Shown here: in pieces, positions 31,910-42,811 of the stretch | Layout of the letters: every line of letters begins with the position of its first letter | Numbering within the stretch: the first letter of the stretch is position 1 | Assembly (NCBI RefSeq): GCF_006716885.1 | Contig: NZ_VFPU01000001.1 | Span: 2,542,001-2,606,000 of the forward strand | Reading direction: 5' to 3' | From: Ornithinimicrobium humiphilum | Lineage (GTDB): Bacteria; Actinomycetota; Actinomycetes; Actinomycetales; Dermatophilaceae | DNA length: 64,000 nt | Translations under genes and position numbers: made by a program | Notes under the pieces: model-generated | Told to the model about the DNA's origin: nothing | Seen by the model: only the letters and a program-made list of their open reading frames with translations | The model's database searches: none

Positions 31910-32550
31910 GAGGTGAGGTGCCGCGCCCCGGTGACCCGCGAGCCGGAGCGGGAGGCCCCTGCCCGGAAGCACCCGACCAGGTGGTCGTCGACCAGCCCGC
32001 ACGCCTGCATGGCGGCGTAGATGGTCGTGGGCCCCAGCTGCACGAAGCCGGCCTTGCGGAGGCGCTTGGCGAGCAGCTCGGACTCCGGGGTCTGGGTGGG
32101 CACGTCGGCGAACCGCATGGGGCGCGGCGTGGGCTCGGGCGCGTGCGTCCAGAGCAGCTCCTCCAGCCCACCGGTCTCGCGCAGCGCCACCGTCGCCCTG
32201 GCGTTCTGGATCGTGGCCTCGATCTTGCGCCGGTTGCGCACGATGGACTCGTCCGTCAGCAGCCGTTCGACGTCGCTCTCGTCGTAGCCGGCGACCGTGT
32301 CGGCGTCGAAGTTGGCGAAGGCCGCCCGCAGGGCGGCCCGTTTGCGGAGGATGACCAGCCAGGACAGGCCGGTCTGGAAACCCTCGAGGCAGAGGCGCTC
32401 CAGCAGGGCGGTCTCGCCGTGCACGGGCTTGCCCCACTCGCGGTCGTGGTAGTCGCGGTAGTCGGCGTGGTGCAGGCCCGGCCAGCTGCAGCGCACCACG
32501 CCGTCGGGTCCGACGATCAGGTCCGGGTGCGGGGTGGTGGTCGTGGTCAT
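31906..32550 (-). CDS. tag: DNA-3-methyladenine glycosylase I
   Basis: The 214-residue protein has the Tag signatures RCSW near 20, the YRDYHDREWGKP segment, and LEGFQTGLSWLVILRKR containing the base-recognition Glu. The C-terminal zinc site is in MQACGLVDDHLVGCF. It excises 3-methyladenine from alkylated DNA. ATG 32550 overlaps the stop of the upstream DivIVA-like gene (ATGA) and its own stop overlaps the next gene. Mycobacterial tagA (Rv1210) lies in the same neighbourhood. Confidence 0.92.
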   Translation of the reverse strand: MTTTTTPHPDLIVGPDGVVRCSWPGLHHADYRDYHDREWGKPVHGETALLERLCLEGFQTGLSWLVILRKRAALRAAFANFDADTVAGYDESDVERLLTDESIVRNRRKIEATIQNARATVALRETGGLEELLWTHAPEPTPRPMRFADVPTQTPESELLAKRLRKAGFVQLGPTTIYAAMQACGLVDDHLVGCFRAGASRSGSRVTGARHLTS

Positions 32551-32852
32551 CGAGGGTGCCCTCCCGTGTGCTCGGCCACGTCGCGCAGCCTGGCGATCTC
32601 GGCGTCGCGCTCGGCCAGCTCCTGCCCGAGGCGCCGCAGCGCCTCGTCGACCTGCGACATCCGGTAGCCCCGGAACGCCAGGTCGAGGCGGAGGTCGTGG
32701 ACGTCCTCCGCCGAGACGGGCCCGGCCGGCAGCGCACGCGCCGACTCCGTCGTCACCGCCGCGGGCACGCCCGGCACGTCGAGCCGGCTCACGCACAGCG
32801 CCACCACCGCGCCCACGAGGAGCACGGCGACGACGGCCACGACGATGATCAC
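32547..32852 (-). CDS. Membrane-anchored DivIVA-domain small protein
   Basis: The 101-residue protein has an N-terminal membrane helix (VIIVVAVVAVLLVGAVVALC), a linker, and a DivIVA-like segment (DLAFRGYRMSQVDEALRRLG near 60-80) running into a short coiled coil. The FRGY-type motif is the family's membrane-curvature/polar-growth signature. Mycobacterial Rv1209 is similar in position. GTG 32852 is preceded by GAGG. It is coupled to tag by ATGA. A role in polar growth or septation is inferred. Confidence 0.78.
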   Translation of the reverse strand: MIIVVAVVAVLLVGAVVALCVSRLDVPGVPAAVTTESARALPAGPVSAEDVHDLRLDLAFRGYRMSQVDEALRRLGQELAERDAEIARLRDVAEHTGGHPR

Positions 32853-32869
32853 GGCCCGATCCTCGCACG

Positions 32870-33631
32870 TCAGAGGGCCGTGTCGGAAGACCGAGCGTCA
32901 CGCTCCCGCCGAGCCTCCACGATCCAGCGCACGCACTCCTCCGGGTCGTCGGTGACCCGGACGAGGTCGAGGTCCTCCGGCGTGATCATGCCCTCGGCCA
33001 GCAGCGTCTCGCGCAGCCAGTCCAGCAGGGGCCCCCAGAACGAGCTGCCCACGAGCACCACCGGAAAGCTCGTGACCTTGCCCGTCTGCAGCAGCGTGAG
33101 GGCCTCGAAGAGCTCGTCGAGGGTGCCCACGCCGCCGGGGAGCACGACGAAGCCCTCGCTGTACTTGACGAACATCAGCTTGCGCACGAAGAAGTAGCGG
33201 AAGTTGATGCCGACGTTGACGTGCTCGTTGAGGCCGGTCTCGAAGGGCAGCTCGATGCCCAGCCCGACCGAGGTGCCGCCGGCGGCCGCGGCGCCCTTGT
33301 TGGCGGCCTCCATGATGCCCGGCCCACCCCCGGTGATCACCGTGTAGCCGGCGCGCACCAGCTCGCCGCCGATCTGCTCGGCGAGCGCGGCGGAGGGGTG
33401 GTCGGCGGGCGTGCGCGCGGACCCGAAGACCGCCACGCTGCGGCCGAGCTCGGAGAGCGTGCCGAAGCCCTCGACGAACTCCGCCTGGATGCGCATCACC
33501 CGCCACGGGTCGGTGTGCACCCAGTCGGCCGAGCCCCGGGTGTCGAGCAGGCGCTGGTCGGTGGTGCTGGCCGGCACCCGCGCACCGCGCAGGGTGACCG
33601 GTCCTCGCTGGTAGTCCCGTCGTCGAGTCAC
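32870..33631 (-). CDS. LOG-family (TIGR00730) Rossmann-fold nucleotide hydrolase
   Basis: The 253-residue protein has the LOG signatures GGGPGIMEAANKGA near 100 and PGGVGTLDELFE near 163, with the catalytic Arg/Glu pair in those motifs. Members cleave cytokinin riboside monophosphates or AMP/IMP-type nucleotides to base and ribose phosphate. In bacteria the physiological substrate is often unclear. GTG 33631 has TAGGGT ending six bases upstream. It is separated from the next gene on the same strand by 17 bases. Confidence 0.88.
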   Translation of the reverse strand: MTRRRDYQRGPVTLRGARVPASTTDQRLLDTRGSADWVHTDPWRVMRIQAEFVEGFGTLSELGRSVAVFGSARTPADHPSAALAEQIGGELVRAGYTVITGGGPGIMEAANKGAAAAGGTSVGLGIELPFETGLNEHVNVGINFRYFFVRKLMFVKYSEGFVVLPGGVGTLDELFEALTLLQTGKVTSFPVVLVGSSFWGPLLDWLRETLLAEGMITPEDLDLVRVTDDPEECVRWIVEARRERDARSSDTAL

Positions 33632-33637
33632 GTGCCG

Positions 33638-33643
33638 ACCCTA
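33638..33643 (-). promoter_or_regulatory. -10 box of the LOG-family gene (leaderless)
   Basis: TAGGGT on the minus strand ends six bases before GTG 33631. Confidence 0.5.
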
Positions 33644-33678
33644 TGACAGGCCCGCGGGCTCCCCCGGGCGACCACGCC

Positions 33679-33684
33679 TAGACT
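33679..33684 (+). promoter_or_regulatory. -10 box of the lysozyme-fold gene (leaderless)
   Basis: TAGACT ends seven bases before GTG 33692. Confidence 0.55.
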
Positions 33685-33691
33685 CGCTGGG

Positions 33692-34528
33692 GTGAGACGG
33701 AGCCGGGCCGGACGGACCCTGACCGCCCTGGCCCTCGTGGGTGCCACGGCGGTGGCGGGCGTGCTCGGGGCCCGGTGGGTGGCCGACCGGCTGGCCTCTC
33801 CGACGTGCGTCTTCTCCGCAGCGGGCGAGGAGGTCACGCTCACCCCCGAGCAGGCCGCCAACGCCGCCACGATCGCCGGCGTGGCCGTGCAGCGCGGGCT
33901 GCCGTCGCGCGCCGCCACCATCGCGCTGGCGACCGCGATCCAGGAGAGCAAGCTGCGCAACCTGCCCTACGGCGACGCCGACAGCCAGGGCCTCTTCCAG
34001 CAGCGCCCCAGCCAGGGCTGGGGCAGCGTCGAGGAGATCCGCGACCCCGTCTACGCCAGCCACGCCTTCTACGACGTGCTCGTCGAGGTGGAGGGCTGGG
34101 AGGACGGCGTGGTGACCGAGGTCGCCCAGGAGGTGCAGCGCAGCGCCTTCCCGGACGCCTACGCCGACCACGAGACCGAGGGCCGGGTGCTCGCCTCGGT
34201 GCTCACCGGGCAGGAGGGCACCGGCACCGCTCTCGGCTGCCGGCTGGACCCCGCCCGCGGCGACGGCGACCCCGCCGCGATCGCCGACAAGGCCGCCCGG
34301 CAGCTGGGCGTGACGGGGACGCCCGGCGAGGGCACCGTCACCTTCGAGCTCGGCGACGCCGCCACGGCCTGGACGGTGGCCACCTGGGCCGTCAGCCACG
34401 CGGCGTCCGAGGACGTCACGCTGGTCCGCGTGGACGGTCGGGAGTGGCGACGCGACCACGACCCGCTGCGCCTCGTCGAGAGCCCCGAGCCGGTCGGTGC
34501 CACGACCGTGGTCGTCGCGACCGGCTGA
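33692..34528 (+). CDS. Membrane-anchored or secreted lysozyme-fold protein
   Basis: The 278-residue protein has a basic start and a hydrophobic segment at 10-27 (signal or anchor). A transglycosylase-like domain (about 50-150) follows, with ATAIQESKLRNLPYGDADS and QGLFQQRPSQGWGS. The Glu of IQES and the SQGLFQQR block match the lysozyme/SLT active-site architecture in actinobacterial secreted proteins, sometimes mislabelled heavy-metal transporters. The C-terminal third is unassigned. A role in peptidoglycan turnover is likely but not proven. It is monocistronic, with a strong terminator. Confidence 0.7.
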   Translation: MRRSRAGRTLTALALVGATAVAGVLGARWVADRLASPTCVFSAAGEEVTLTPEQAANAATIAGVAVQRGLPSRAATIALATAIQESKLRNLPYGDADSQGLFQQRPSQGWGSVEEIRDPVYASHAFYDVLVEVEGWEDGVVTEVAQEVQRSAFPDAYADHETEGRVLASVLTGQEGTGTALGCRLDPARGDGDPAAIADKAARQLGVTGTPGEGTVTFELGDAATAWTVATWAVSHAASEDVTLVRVDGREWRRDHDPLRLVESPEPVGATTVVVATG

Positions 34529-34576
34529 GCCGCCGTCCTCCCCCGCCCCCGCGGCACGGCATACCCGGGGGAGACG

Positions 34577-34619
34577 CCGACGGCCCCCGCCGCGCTGCTG
34601 CGCGAGCGGGGGCCGTCGG
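34577..34619. terminator. Bidirectional terminator, 14-bp perfect stem
   Basis: Arms CCGACGGCCCCCGC and GCGGGGGCCGTCGG with a 15-base loop lie between convergent genes (lysozyme-fold protein and citrate synthase). Confidence 0.75.
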
Positions 34620-34637
34620 AGGCGGTCGGAGAGCGGC

Positions 34638-35933
34638 TCAGCGCTCCGAGGAGGGCACGTAGTCGCGCGCCGGCGAACCGGTGTAGACCTGCCGCGGGCG
34701 GCCGATCTTGGTGGCCGGGTCGGTGATCATCTCGCGGTACTGGGCGATCCAGCCCGGGAGACGGCCGATGGCGAAGAGCACCGTGAACATGTTGCTCGGG
34801 AAGCCCATCGACTCGTAGATCAGGCCGGTGTAGAAGTCGACGTTCGGGTAGAGCTTGCGCTCCACGAAGTAGTCGTCCTCGAGGGCGGTCTGCTCGAGCT
34901 CCATGGCCAGGTCCAGCAGCGGGTTGGGGCCGGCCTTCTCGAAGAGCTGGTGGGCCGTCTTCTTGACGATGGCCGCACGCGGGTCGTAGTTCTTGTAGAC
35001 CCGGTGGCCGAAGCCCATGAGCTTGACGCCGTCCTCCTTGTTCTTGACCCGGCGGACGAACTCCTTGACGTCGCCGCCGTCGCGCTGGATCTGCGACAGC
35101 ATGGTCAGCACCGCGGAGTTGGCGCCACCGTGCAGCGGGCCGGAGAGCGCGTGGATGCCCGCGGAGATCGCGTTGAACAGGTTGGCCTCGGAGGAGCCCA
35201 CCAGGCGCACCGTGGAGGTGGAGCAGTTCTGCTCGTGGTCGGCGTGGAGGATGAAGAGCAGGTCGAGAGCCTTGGCGAGCTCGGGGTCCATCTCGTAGTT
35301 CTCGGTGGGCTGACCGAAGGTCATCCAGAGGAAGTTCTCGACGAGGTCGTAGTTGTTGTCCGGGTAGAGCAGGGACTGGCCCTGGCTCTTGCGGAAGGCG
35401 TAGGACGCGATGGTCGGCACCTTGGCCAGCAGGCGGATCGTGGAGATCTCGACGGCCTCGGGGTCGTGCGGGTCGTGGCTGTCCTGGTAGAAGGTGCCCA
35501 GCGCCGAGACGGCGGAGGAGAGCACCGACATCGGGTGCGCGTCGCGCGGGAAGCCGTCGAAGAAGTTCTTCATGTCCTCGACGAGCAGGGTGTGGCGGCG
35601 CAGGCGCTGGTCGAAGGCCTCCAGCTCGGAGGGCGAGGGCAGCTCGCCGTAGATGAGCAGGTAGGTGGTCTCGAGGAAGGTCGACTTCTCGGCCAGCTGC
35701 TCGATCGGGTAGCCGCGGTAGCGCAGGATGCCCGCGTCACCGTCGATGTAGGTGATCTCCGACGTGCAGGAAGCGGTGTTGACGAAGCCCACGTCCAGGG
35801 TGGTGTCCCCCGTGGTCTTGAGCAGCGCGCTGATGTCGAGGCCGTTGTTGCCCTCGACCGCGGGCACCACCTTCAGCGGCAGCTCGTTGTCACCGTGACG
35901 GAGCACGGGGGTGGTGGTGTTCTGGTCGGTCAT
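34638..35933 (-). CDS. gltA: Citrate synthase
   Basis: The 431-residue protein is a full-length type II citrate synthase, with HADHEQNCSTSTVRLVGS near 232, the catalytic His in GPLHGGAN and in MGFGHRVYKNYDPRA, and the Asp in the later PNVDFYTGL. It condenses oxaloacetate and acetyl-CoA at the entry of the TCA cycle. AGGAGG lies seven bases before ATG 35933, one of the best ribosome sites in the window, fitting high expression. It follows fdxA by 43 bases. With icd in this window, two early TCA-cycle enzymes are present but not clustered. Confidence 0.96.
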   Translation of the reverse strand: MTDQNTTTPVLRHGDNELPLKVVPAVEGNNGLDISALLKTTGDTTLDVGFVNTASCTSEITYIDGDAGILRYRGYPIEQLAEKSTFLETTYLLIYGELPSPSELEAFDQRLRRHTLLVEDMKNFFDGFPRDAHPMSVLSSAVSALGTFYQDSHDPHDPEAVEISTIRLLAKVPTIASYAFRKSQGQSLLYPDNNYDLVENFLWMTFGQPTENYEMDPELAKALDLLFILHADHEQNCSTSTVRLVGSSEANLFNAISAGIHALSGPLHGGANSAVLTMLSQIQRDGGDVKEFVRRVKNKEDGVKLMGFGHRVYKNYDPRAAIVKKTAHQLFEKAGPNPLLDLAMELEQTALEDDYFVERKLYPNVDFYTGLIYESMGFPSNMFTVLFAIGRLPGWIAQYREMITDPATKIGRPRQVYTGSPARDYVPSSER

Positions 35934-35976
35934 CAGGGGTCCTCCTGGGATGGCTGGGCCGGTCGGAAGGTCTGGG

Positions 35977-36303
35977 TCACTCGTCGTGCGACTGCGGCGG
36001 CAGGGCGGCGATGATCGGGTGGTCCTTGGGGATCACACCCATCTTGGCCGCGCCACCGGGGCTGCCGAGGTCGTCGAAGAACTCGACGTTGGCCTTGTAG
36101 TAGTCGGCCCACTCCTCCGGGACGTCGTCCTCGTAGTAGATCGCCTCGACGGGGCAGACGGGCTCGCACGCACCGCAGTCGACGCACTCGTCAGGGTGGA
36201 TGTAGAGCGAGCGCTCGCCCTCGTAGATGCAGTCGACCGGGCATTCCTCGATGCAGGCCTTGTCCTTCAGGTCCACGCACGGCTGGGCGATCACATACGT
36301 CAT
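35977..36303 (-). CDS. fdxA: 7Fe ferredoxin (3Fe-4S/4Fe-4S)
   Basis: The 108-residue protein starts [20 protein letters not shown], followed by CPVDCIYEG. The [15 protein letters not shown] motif follows near 41-55. The pattern C...C....C-P then CxxCxxCxxxCP is that of FdxA/FdxC, which carry one 3Fe-4S and one 4Fe-4S cluster. It is an electron carrier for cytochromes P450 or oxidoreductases. ATG 36303 has TACTCT ending six bases upstream. It lies directly before gltA. Confidence 0.94.
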   Translation of the reverse strand: MTYVIAQPCVDLKDKACIEECPVDCIYEGERSLYIHPDECVDCGACEPVCPVEAIYYEDDVPEEWADYYKANVEFFDDLGSPGGAAKMGVIPKDHPIIAALPPQSHDE

Positions 36304-36309
36304 GGGCCA

Positions 36310-36315
36310 AGAGTA
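36310..36315 (-). promoter_or_regulatory. -10 box of fdxA (leaderless)
   Basis: TACTCT on the minus strand ends six bases before ATG 36303. Confidence 0.55.
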
Positions 36316-36362
36316 TGCCGTCAGGAGGGGGTGTCTTCGCACCGGGTGGCACGCAGCCCCGC

Positions 36363-38141
36363 TCAGCGGCCTGCCTGCGGGTTGGTGCAGACGATCTCGT
36401 CCGCCGGCACGTAGGTGGTGTTGAAGGTGTCGCGCTTCACCTCGCTGCCCCCGCGCGACAGGATGCGCGTCGTGGTGATCGAGAAGCCCTCGGCCGGGCT
36501 CTGCGGCACGCAGTTCGGGCTGTCGTCCGTGCGCTTCTCCCCGGTCTTGCGATCCCGCCACGGCCCGTCGACCGTCTGCACGTCGTACTGCCGCTGGCCG
36601 AGGAACTCCATGACGATCCGGTTGCCGGAGATCCAGGACCGGACCACGATCGGGTTGGACGTGTCGTTGGTCCAGGTGTTGTCGATCACGGGGACCGCGA
36701 GGGTGGCCTCGCGACCGGCGGGATAGCGGGCGATGTAGAACGAGTGCGGGGTGTGGGCGTCCAGCTGCACGCCGGCCAGCCACGACGCGTTGAAGACCAC
36801 CGTGGAGACCTGGGACAGGCCACCACCCAGGCCCATCACGAGCCGGCCGTCCTGGATGATCGGCGCCTCGACGTAGCCCCCGGCCGGGCTGATGTCACCC
36901 AGGGCGCGGGACAGGCTGAACTGCTCGCCGGGCATGACCACGGTGCCGTTGACGTGCCGCACGCCGGCGGCCAGGTTGGCCGTGCGCGCCTCGTTGGCCG
37001 GCCCGGTCGGGAACTCGGACTCGAAGTGCGACATGACGGTGAAACGCCACGCGTCGGAGGCCGACGTGGGGATCTCGGGCTGGATCTCCTCCAGGGCGAC
37101 GCTGATGGTGCGCTCGGCCCCGCTGGCCCTCATCGCGGTCCGGAAGGCGTCGGGAAGGTCCTCCACGTCGAGGGAGAACCCGGTGCGGGCCGGCACGACG
37201 ACGACCTGGGAGCCCTCCAGGGCGACCGTGGCGTCGCGGGGGCCGCGCTCGAGCTGGCCCAGGTCCTGCCGGACGCGCGCCAGCATGGCCTCCTCGTCGA
37301 GCACGAGGGAGAGCGAGGCCTGGTCCTCGGAGCGCTCCACCGTCAGCATGTCGGCGATCTCACGGGGCGCGATCTCGGCGGTCAGCCTGCTGTCGCCGCG
37401 CTTGGCGGTGACGCGGACGGGTGCGGAGAGGGCGGGCTCCACCTCCTCGGTGCGGAAGCGGTCGAGCTCGGCCTGCGCCAGGACCGGCGAGACGCTGCTC
37501 GAGGCTCCCTCGACGCTGGTCCGGTCGGGCCAGCCCTCGGCGACCGCCTCGACGGTCGCGGGCACGTCGAGGGTGCGGCCGTCGCCGGAGTCGACGACCT
37601 CCACACCGGTGTCGGTCAGGGTGACCTCGCCCTCGACGGCGTCGGCGTCGAAGTCCTCGGCCAGGGCCTGGACGGCGGAGGTCAGCGCCTCGCGGTCGAC
37701 CGTGCCGACGAGCTCCAGCTCGCGGTCGGCACCGGAGACGTGCGCCCACAGGGTGCGCGGGTCGAAGCTCAGCCCGACGGCGTCCTTGAGGGTCGCGTCG
37801 AGGTCGAAGCCCAGGCCGGAGTCGGCCGGGACGAGCGAGAGCTGCTCGGGGTCGCCCTCGCCGGAGGGGACGGCGACGGTGACCGGCTCCTGGAGCCGCG
37901 GCGCCAGCTCGTCCTCCAGGTGGGCCCGGGCCTGGTCACGGGTCAGCGAGCCGATCTCGATGCCGTCGACGGTGACGCCGGCGGGCGGCCGGTCCTTGAA
38001 GTAGAAGGCGGCTCCGACGTAGAGGCCGCCCAGGACGAGGACGGCGGCGAGGAGCCGCAGCACGATTGACAGCCACTCGCGGCCAGGACCGCTCGTGCGC
38101 TCCTCGCGCAGGCCGTCACGCATCGCGTCCCCCTCGCCCAT
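36363..38141 (-). CDS. VanW-family membrane-anchored cell-wall protein
   Basis: The 592-residue protein has a membrane anchor at about 25-47, two or more YoaR-type putative peptidoglycan-binding domains (about 55-340, each with a [18 protein letters not shown] start) and a VanW domain (about 370-500). The VanW domain includes [13 protein letters not shown] and [16 protein letters not shown]. The C-terminal 60 residues are probably strand-rich. VanW proteins are found beside vancomycin-resistance genes but also as chromosomal envelope proteins of unknown activity; no van genes are here. ATG 38141 follows GGAAGGA. Confidence 0.85.
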   Translation of the reverse strand: MGEGDAMRDGLREERTSGPGREWLSIVLRLLAAVLVLGGLYVGAAFYFKDRPPAGVTVDGIEIGSLTRDQARAHLEDELAPRLQEPVTVAVPSGEGDPEQLSLVPADSGLGFDLDATLKDAVGLSFDPRTLWAHVSGADRELELVGTVDREALTSAVQALAEDFDADAVEGEVTLTDTGVEVVDSGDGRTLDVPATVEAVAEGWPDRTSVEGASSSVSPVLAQAELDRFRTEEVEPALSAPVRVTAKRGDSRLTAEIAPREIADMLTVERSEDQASLSLVLDEEAMLARVRQDLGQLERGPRDATVALEGSQVVVVPARTGFSLDVEDLPDAFRTAMRASGAERTISVALEEIQPEIPTSASDAWRFTVMSHFESEFPTGPANEARTANLAAGVRHVNGTVVMPGEQFSLSRALGDISPAGGYVEAPIIQDGRLVMGLGGGLSQVSTVVFNASWLAGVQLDAHTPHSFYIARYPAGREATLAVPVIDNTWTNDTSNPIVVRSWISGNRIVMEFLGQRQYDVQTVDGPWRDRKTGEKRTDDSPNCVPQSPAEGFSITTTRILSRGGSEVKRDTFNTTYVPADEIVCTNPQAGR

Positions 38142-38192
38142 CTGATGGTGTCCTTCCGACGTCGTCTCGGTCTCGTCGCCGGGCGTCCAACG

Positions 38193-38702
38193 TCACCTCA
38201 GCTCTCCCAGCGCCCCACGGTAGTGGACGAGAGCGGGCTCGTCGGTGCGCGGCACGTGGACGGCGACGACCTCGCCGATGACGACCGTGTGGTCACCGGC
38301 GGGGTGGGCGGCCCAGGTGCGGCACTCGAAGGCCGCCAGGGCGTCGTCGACCAGGGCCACGTCGAGGACGTCCCCTCGGCGGTGGCTGACCCGGGCCAGC
38401 TGGTTGTGCAGCGGGCGACCGGGCTCCCCCAGCCAGGCCGCGAGCCCGCGGTGGTGGGCCGGGAGGACGCTCACGCCCCAGCCCTCCCCCGCCTCGATCC
38501 CCTCCAGCACCCGGGCCTCGTTGTGCAGGCTCACGAGCAGCAGCACCGGGTCCAGCGAGACGCTGGCGACCGAGCCGACCGTGAGGGCGACGTCGTGGCC
38601 GCGATGACGGGAGGTGACGACCGTGACGCCGGTGGCGAAGCGGCCCATGGCCTGCCGGTAGCGGTCGACGTCCAGGGGCTCGGGCGGGGTCGGTGTGCTC
38701 AG
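38193..38702 (-). CDS. Flavin reductase family protein, apparent CTG start
   Basis: The protein (169 residues from CTG) has the flavin-reductase domain: DRYRQAMGRFATGVTVVTS near 14-32, then SLDPVLLLVSLHN and GDHTVVIGEV. It binds FMN and supplies reduced flavin or acts on a partner oxygenase. The conserved segment starts well before the first ATG (38648). No ATG, GTG or TTG occurs in frame between it and the mshB stop. A CTG at 38702-38700 overlaps that stop (CTGA), like the NTGA overlaps elsewhere in this window, with AGGAAAG just upstream. I therefore place the start at CTG. If ATG 38648 were used the protein would lose its first helix. Confidence 0.82.
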   Translation of the reverse strand: MSTPTPPEPLDVDRYRQAMGRFATGVTVVTSRHRGHDVALTVGSVASVSLDPVLLLVSLHNEARVLEGIEAGEGWGVSVLPAHHRGLAAWLGEPGRPLHNQLARVSHRRGDVLDVALVDDALAAFECRTWAAHPAGDHTVVIGEVVAVHVPRTDEPALVHYRGALGELR

Positions 38703-39558
38703 CTTTCCTGCACCTCCAGCAGGGCGTAGCCCTCCCGGCCGGGCAGCCGGGCGGCGATGTCGTTGCTCAGGGTGTACCAGCCGTCGTGGACGGTCACCTG
38801 GGTCGGGTGCTCCCGCAGGGCGGCCGCCTGCCGGTCGCGGGCCGCGAGGTCGACGACCGCGTGCGTCACGATCCCGTCGTCGACCACCGACGGAGGGAAG
38901 GGGTCGTCGGGCGCCGGGACGCGCGCCACGCCCCCGGCGGGACTGCGCACCCCCTCGGGCACGTGGGCACGCAGCCACTCCCGGTCCTCCTCCGCCCAGG
39001 AGCGCGGCGTGAGGACCATGTAGAGGCGGGGGCGCTGCTCGCGCGGGAGACGGGCCACCGCTGCCACCGTGACCCGGTGCGTCTGCACGTGGTCGGGGTG
39101 GCCGTAGCCGCCGTGCGGGTCGTAGGTCAGGACCAGGTCGGGGCGCAGCTCCTCGAGGAGGTCGGCCAGCACGCCGGCCGCCTCCCCCACGTCCGCGGAC
39201 GCGAAGGCGCGCGGGTGCGCGGCGGCGGGCGAACCGGCCATACCGCTGTCGCGCCAGCGGGGCGGGTCGCCACCGAGCCAGTGGTGCCGGGCCCCGAGCA
39301 CGGCCGTGGCCGCCCGGACCTCGCCCACGCGGTGCGGGCCGAGGTCCCCGGTGCCCTCCAGGTGCACCAGCTCCGGGGGGATGACCTCGCCCTCCTCCCC
39401 GAGCGTGCACGTGATGACGTGCACCTCGTCGCCCGCGGCGGCGTGGGAGGCGAGCGCCACCCCGGTGGCGAGGGTCTCGTCGTCGGGGTGGGCGTGCACG
39501 GCGACGACCCGCAACCGCCGCCCGAGGGGCAGGCCGTCGCGCAGGTCGGGCCGCGTCG

Positions 39559-39562
<4 letters not shown>
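38699..39562 (-). CDS. mshB: Mycothiol biosynthesis deacetylase MshB
   Basis: The 287-residue LmbE/PIG-L fold protein has the zinc motif AHPDDE near 25 and HPDHVQTHR near 150. TLGEEGEVIPPEL, typical of MshB, follows the first strand. It removes acetyl from GlcNAc-inositol, the second enzymatic step to mycothiol, the main thiol of actinobacteria. The paralogue Mca (mycothiol-conjugate amidase) is the main alternative, but length and motifs fit MshB. GTG 39562 overlaps the typA stop (GTGA). It is in one coupled unit with typA and the flavin reductase. Confidence 0.87.
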
Positions 39563-41493
<1,931 letters not shown>

Positions 41494-41531
41494 GACCACC
41501 ATTCTCGCAGGTTTGCGGGTATGCCCGCGCC

Positions 41532-41969
41532 TCACGCGGGGTCGGTGCCCCTCACCAGCAGGTCCTCCAGGTGACGGACCACGGCGTGGTCGTTCTCCAG
41601 CCACGGCACGTCGTGCAGCGTGGCCCGGGTCAGCCAGCGCACCTCGTCGTGGCCGACGAGGGGCTGCGGCTCCGGCTCGCCGGGGCGCACGACCGCCCAC
41701 CAGAGCCACATCTCGTGCAGCCCGCCGAGCGGCCACGGGCGGGTGCCGATGAGGGCACCGAGCTCCACCTCGACGCCGAGCTCCTCGCGGGCCTCGCGGA
41801 CCGCGGCCTCCTCCGGCGACTCCCCCGGCTCGACCTTCCCGCCGGGGAACTCCCACCCTCCCGCGAGCGCCGCGGGGGCGTTCCGGCGGGCGGCGAGCAG
41901 GCGGGTGGGGACGGCGAGGTCGTCGACGAGCGCCACGGCGGCGACCACGACCCGGGGAGGATGCGTCAT
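41532..41969 (-). CDS. MutT-type Nudix hydrolase
   Basis: The 145-residue protein has a complete Nudix box: GGKVEPGESPEEAAV followed by REAREELGVEVE (about 40-65), preceded by GGWEFPG as in 8-oxo-dGTP diphosphatases. It probably cleans the nucleotide pool. ATG 41969 has CACCAT six bases upstream. Substrate preference cannot be read from sequence; CTP-pyrophosphohydrolase-like members look similar. It lies 38 bases upstream of typA on the same strand. Confidence 0.87.
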   Translation of the reverse strand: MTHPPRVVVAAVALVDDLAVPTRLLAARRNAPAALAGGWEFPGGKVEPGESPEEAAVREAREELGVEVELGALIGTRPWPLGGLHEMWLWWAVVRPGEPEPQPLVGHDEVRWLTRATLHDVPWLENDHAVVRHLEDLLVRGTDPA

Positions 41970-42052
41970 ACCCCCATGGTGCGGTGCCGGACCCCGCGCG
42001 TCCGTCGCACACGCCGCGTGACGTACGTGCACCAGTGGTGCACAGTAGGCGG

Positions 42053-42811
42053 GTGCGCACTCGATCCTCGCTCCCGATCCTGCCGATCGCCCTCTCCCTC
42101 TCGGGGGTGCTGCTCCTGACCTCCTGCTCGGGCTCCGACGGGCAGACCGGGACCGGCGCGACCAGCGGTCCCGTCCCGACGAGCACGGCCGAGGGCCCTC
42201 CGCCCTCAGGTCCCGACGGCGCCGGGTCGACCTCCGAGGAGGGGTCGGGGACCCCGGCCGGGAGCGCCTCCACGACCGCCCCGGCGACCACGGACGGCAG
42301 CGGCGAGGAGGACGCGACCGCGGGCGAGGCCGCCCTCGAGCGCACCGACACCCCCTCGGCACCGCCGGTCGGCATCCCCGGCGGCGTCCCCGGCGCCGAG
42401 CCGCTCTCGGACACGACCGTGCAAGCGCTCACCGCGGTGCTGTCCGCGGAGGGCGAGGTCGGTGGACCGGTCTTCCGCCTGGCGCGTGACGGGTCGGGCT
42501 GGCTGGCCTCCGTCCGGGTCTGGGACGGCGCCCGGGAGGTCCGGGTCGACGAGGCGGGCACCACGGTGGAGTCCGTGACCACGACCGCCGTGCCCGAGGA
42601 AGAGGCGCTCGCCCTGGACTCGGCCGTCGTGCCGCTGCCCGAGGCGGCCGAGGTCGGGCTCGCGAAGGTGCCCGGTGATCTCGCGGGCGTGCGGCTCGTC
42701 GACTCCGGAGGCACGTGGGTGTGGCGCGTCGAGGTCGAGTCCGCCGGCGGGCGGGCGACCGTCGACGTGGACCCGGGCCGAGGGGTCGTGGTGGGTTCCA
42801 CCTCCCGATGA
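42053..42811 (+). CDS. Secreted lipoprotein with PepSY-like repeats, coupled to a PucR regulator
   Basis: The 252-residue protein has a signal peptide and lipobox (LLTSC, Cys near 25), a Ser/Thr/Pro/Gly-rich linker (27-115) and a C-terminal domain with two similar half-repeats. Segments include LARDGSGWLASVRVWDGARE and WVWRVEVESAGGRATVDVDPG. The second is the strand-strand-G-x-V pattern of PepSY domains; this is my reading of the pattern, not a firm match. The GTG start at 42053 has CACAGT ending six bases upstream. Its stop overlaps the ATG of the PucR gene (ATGA), so the two are made together. Confidence 0.7.
   Translation: MRTRSSLPILPIALSLSGVLLLTSCSGSDGQTGTGATSGPVPTSTAEGPPPSGPDGAGSTSEEGSGTPAGSASTTAPATTDGSGEEDATAGEAALERTDTPSAPPVGIPGGVPGAEPLSDTTVQALTAVLSAEGEVGGPVFRLARDGSGWLASVRVWDGAREVRVDEAGTTVESVTTTAVPEEEALALDSAVVPLPEAAEVGLAKVPGDLAGVRLVDSGGTWVWRVEVESAGGRATVDVDPGRGVVVGSTSR

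Noticed and set aside
36363..38141. VanW protein as part of a vancomycin-resistance cluster
   Set aside because: No vanH/A/X or sensor-regulator genes are nearby; VanW-domain proteins are common chromosomal envelope proteins.
38193..39410. A 405-codon form of the flavin reductase starting at 39410
   Set aside because: Most of it would run antiparallel in frame through mshB, which is clearly real. The conserved flavin reductase starts only near 38702.
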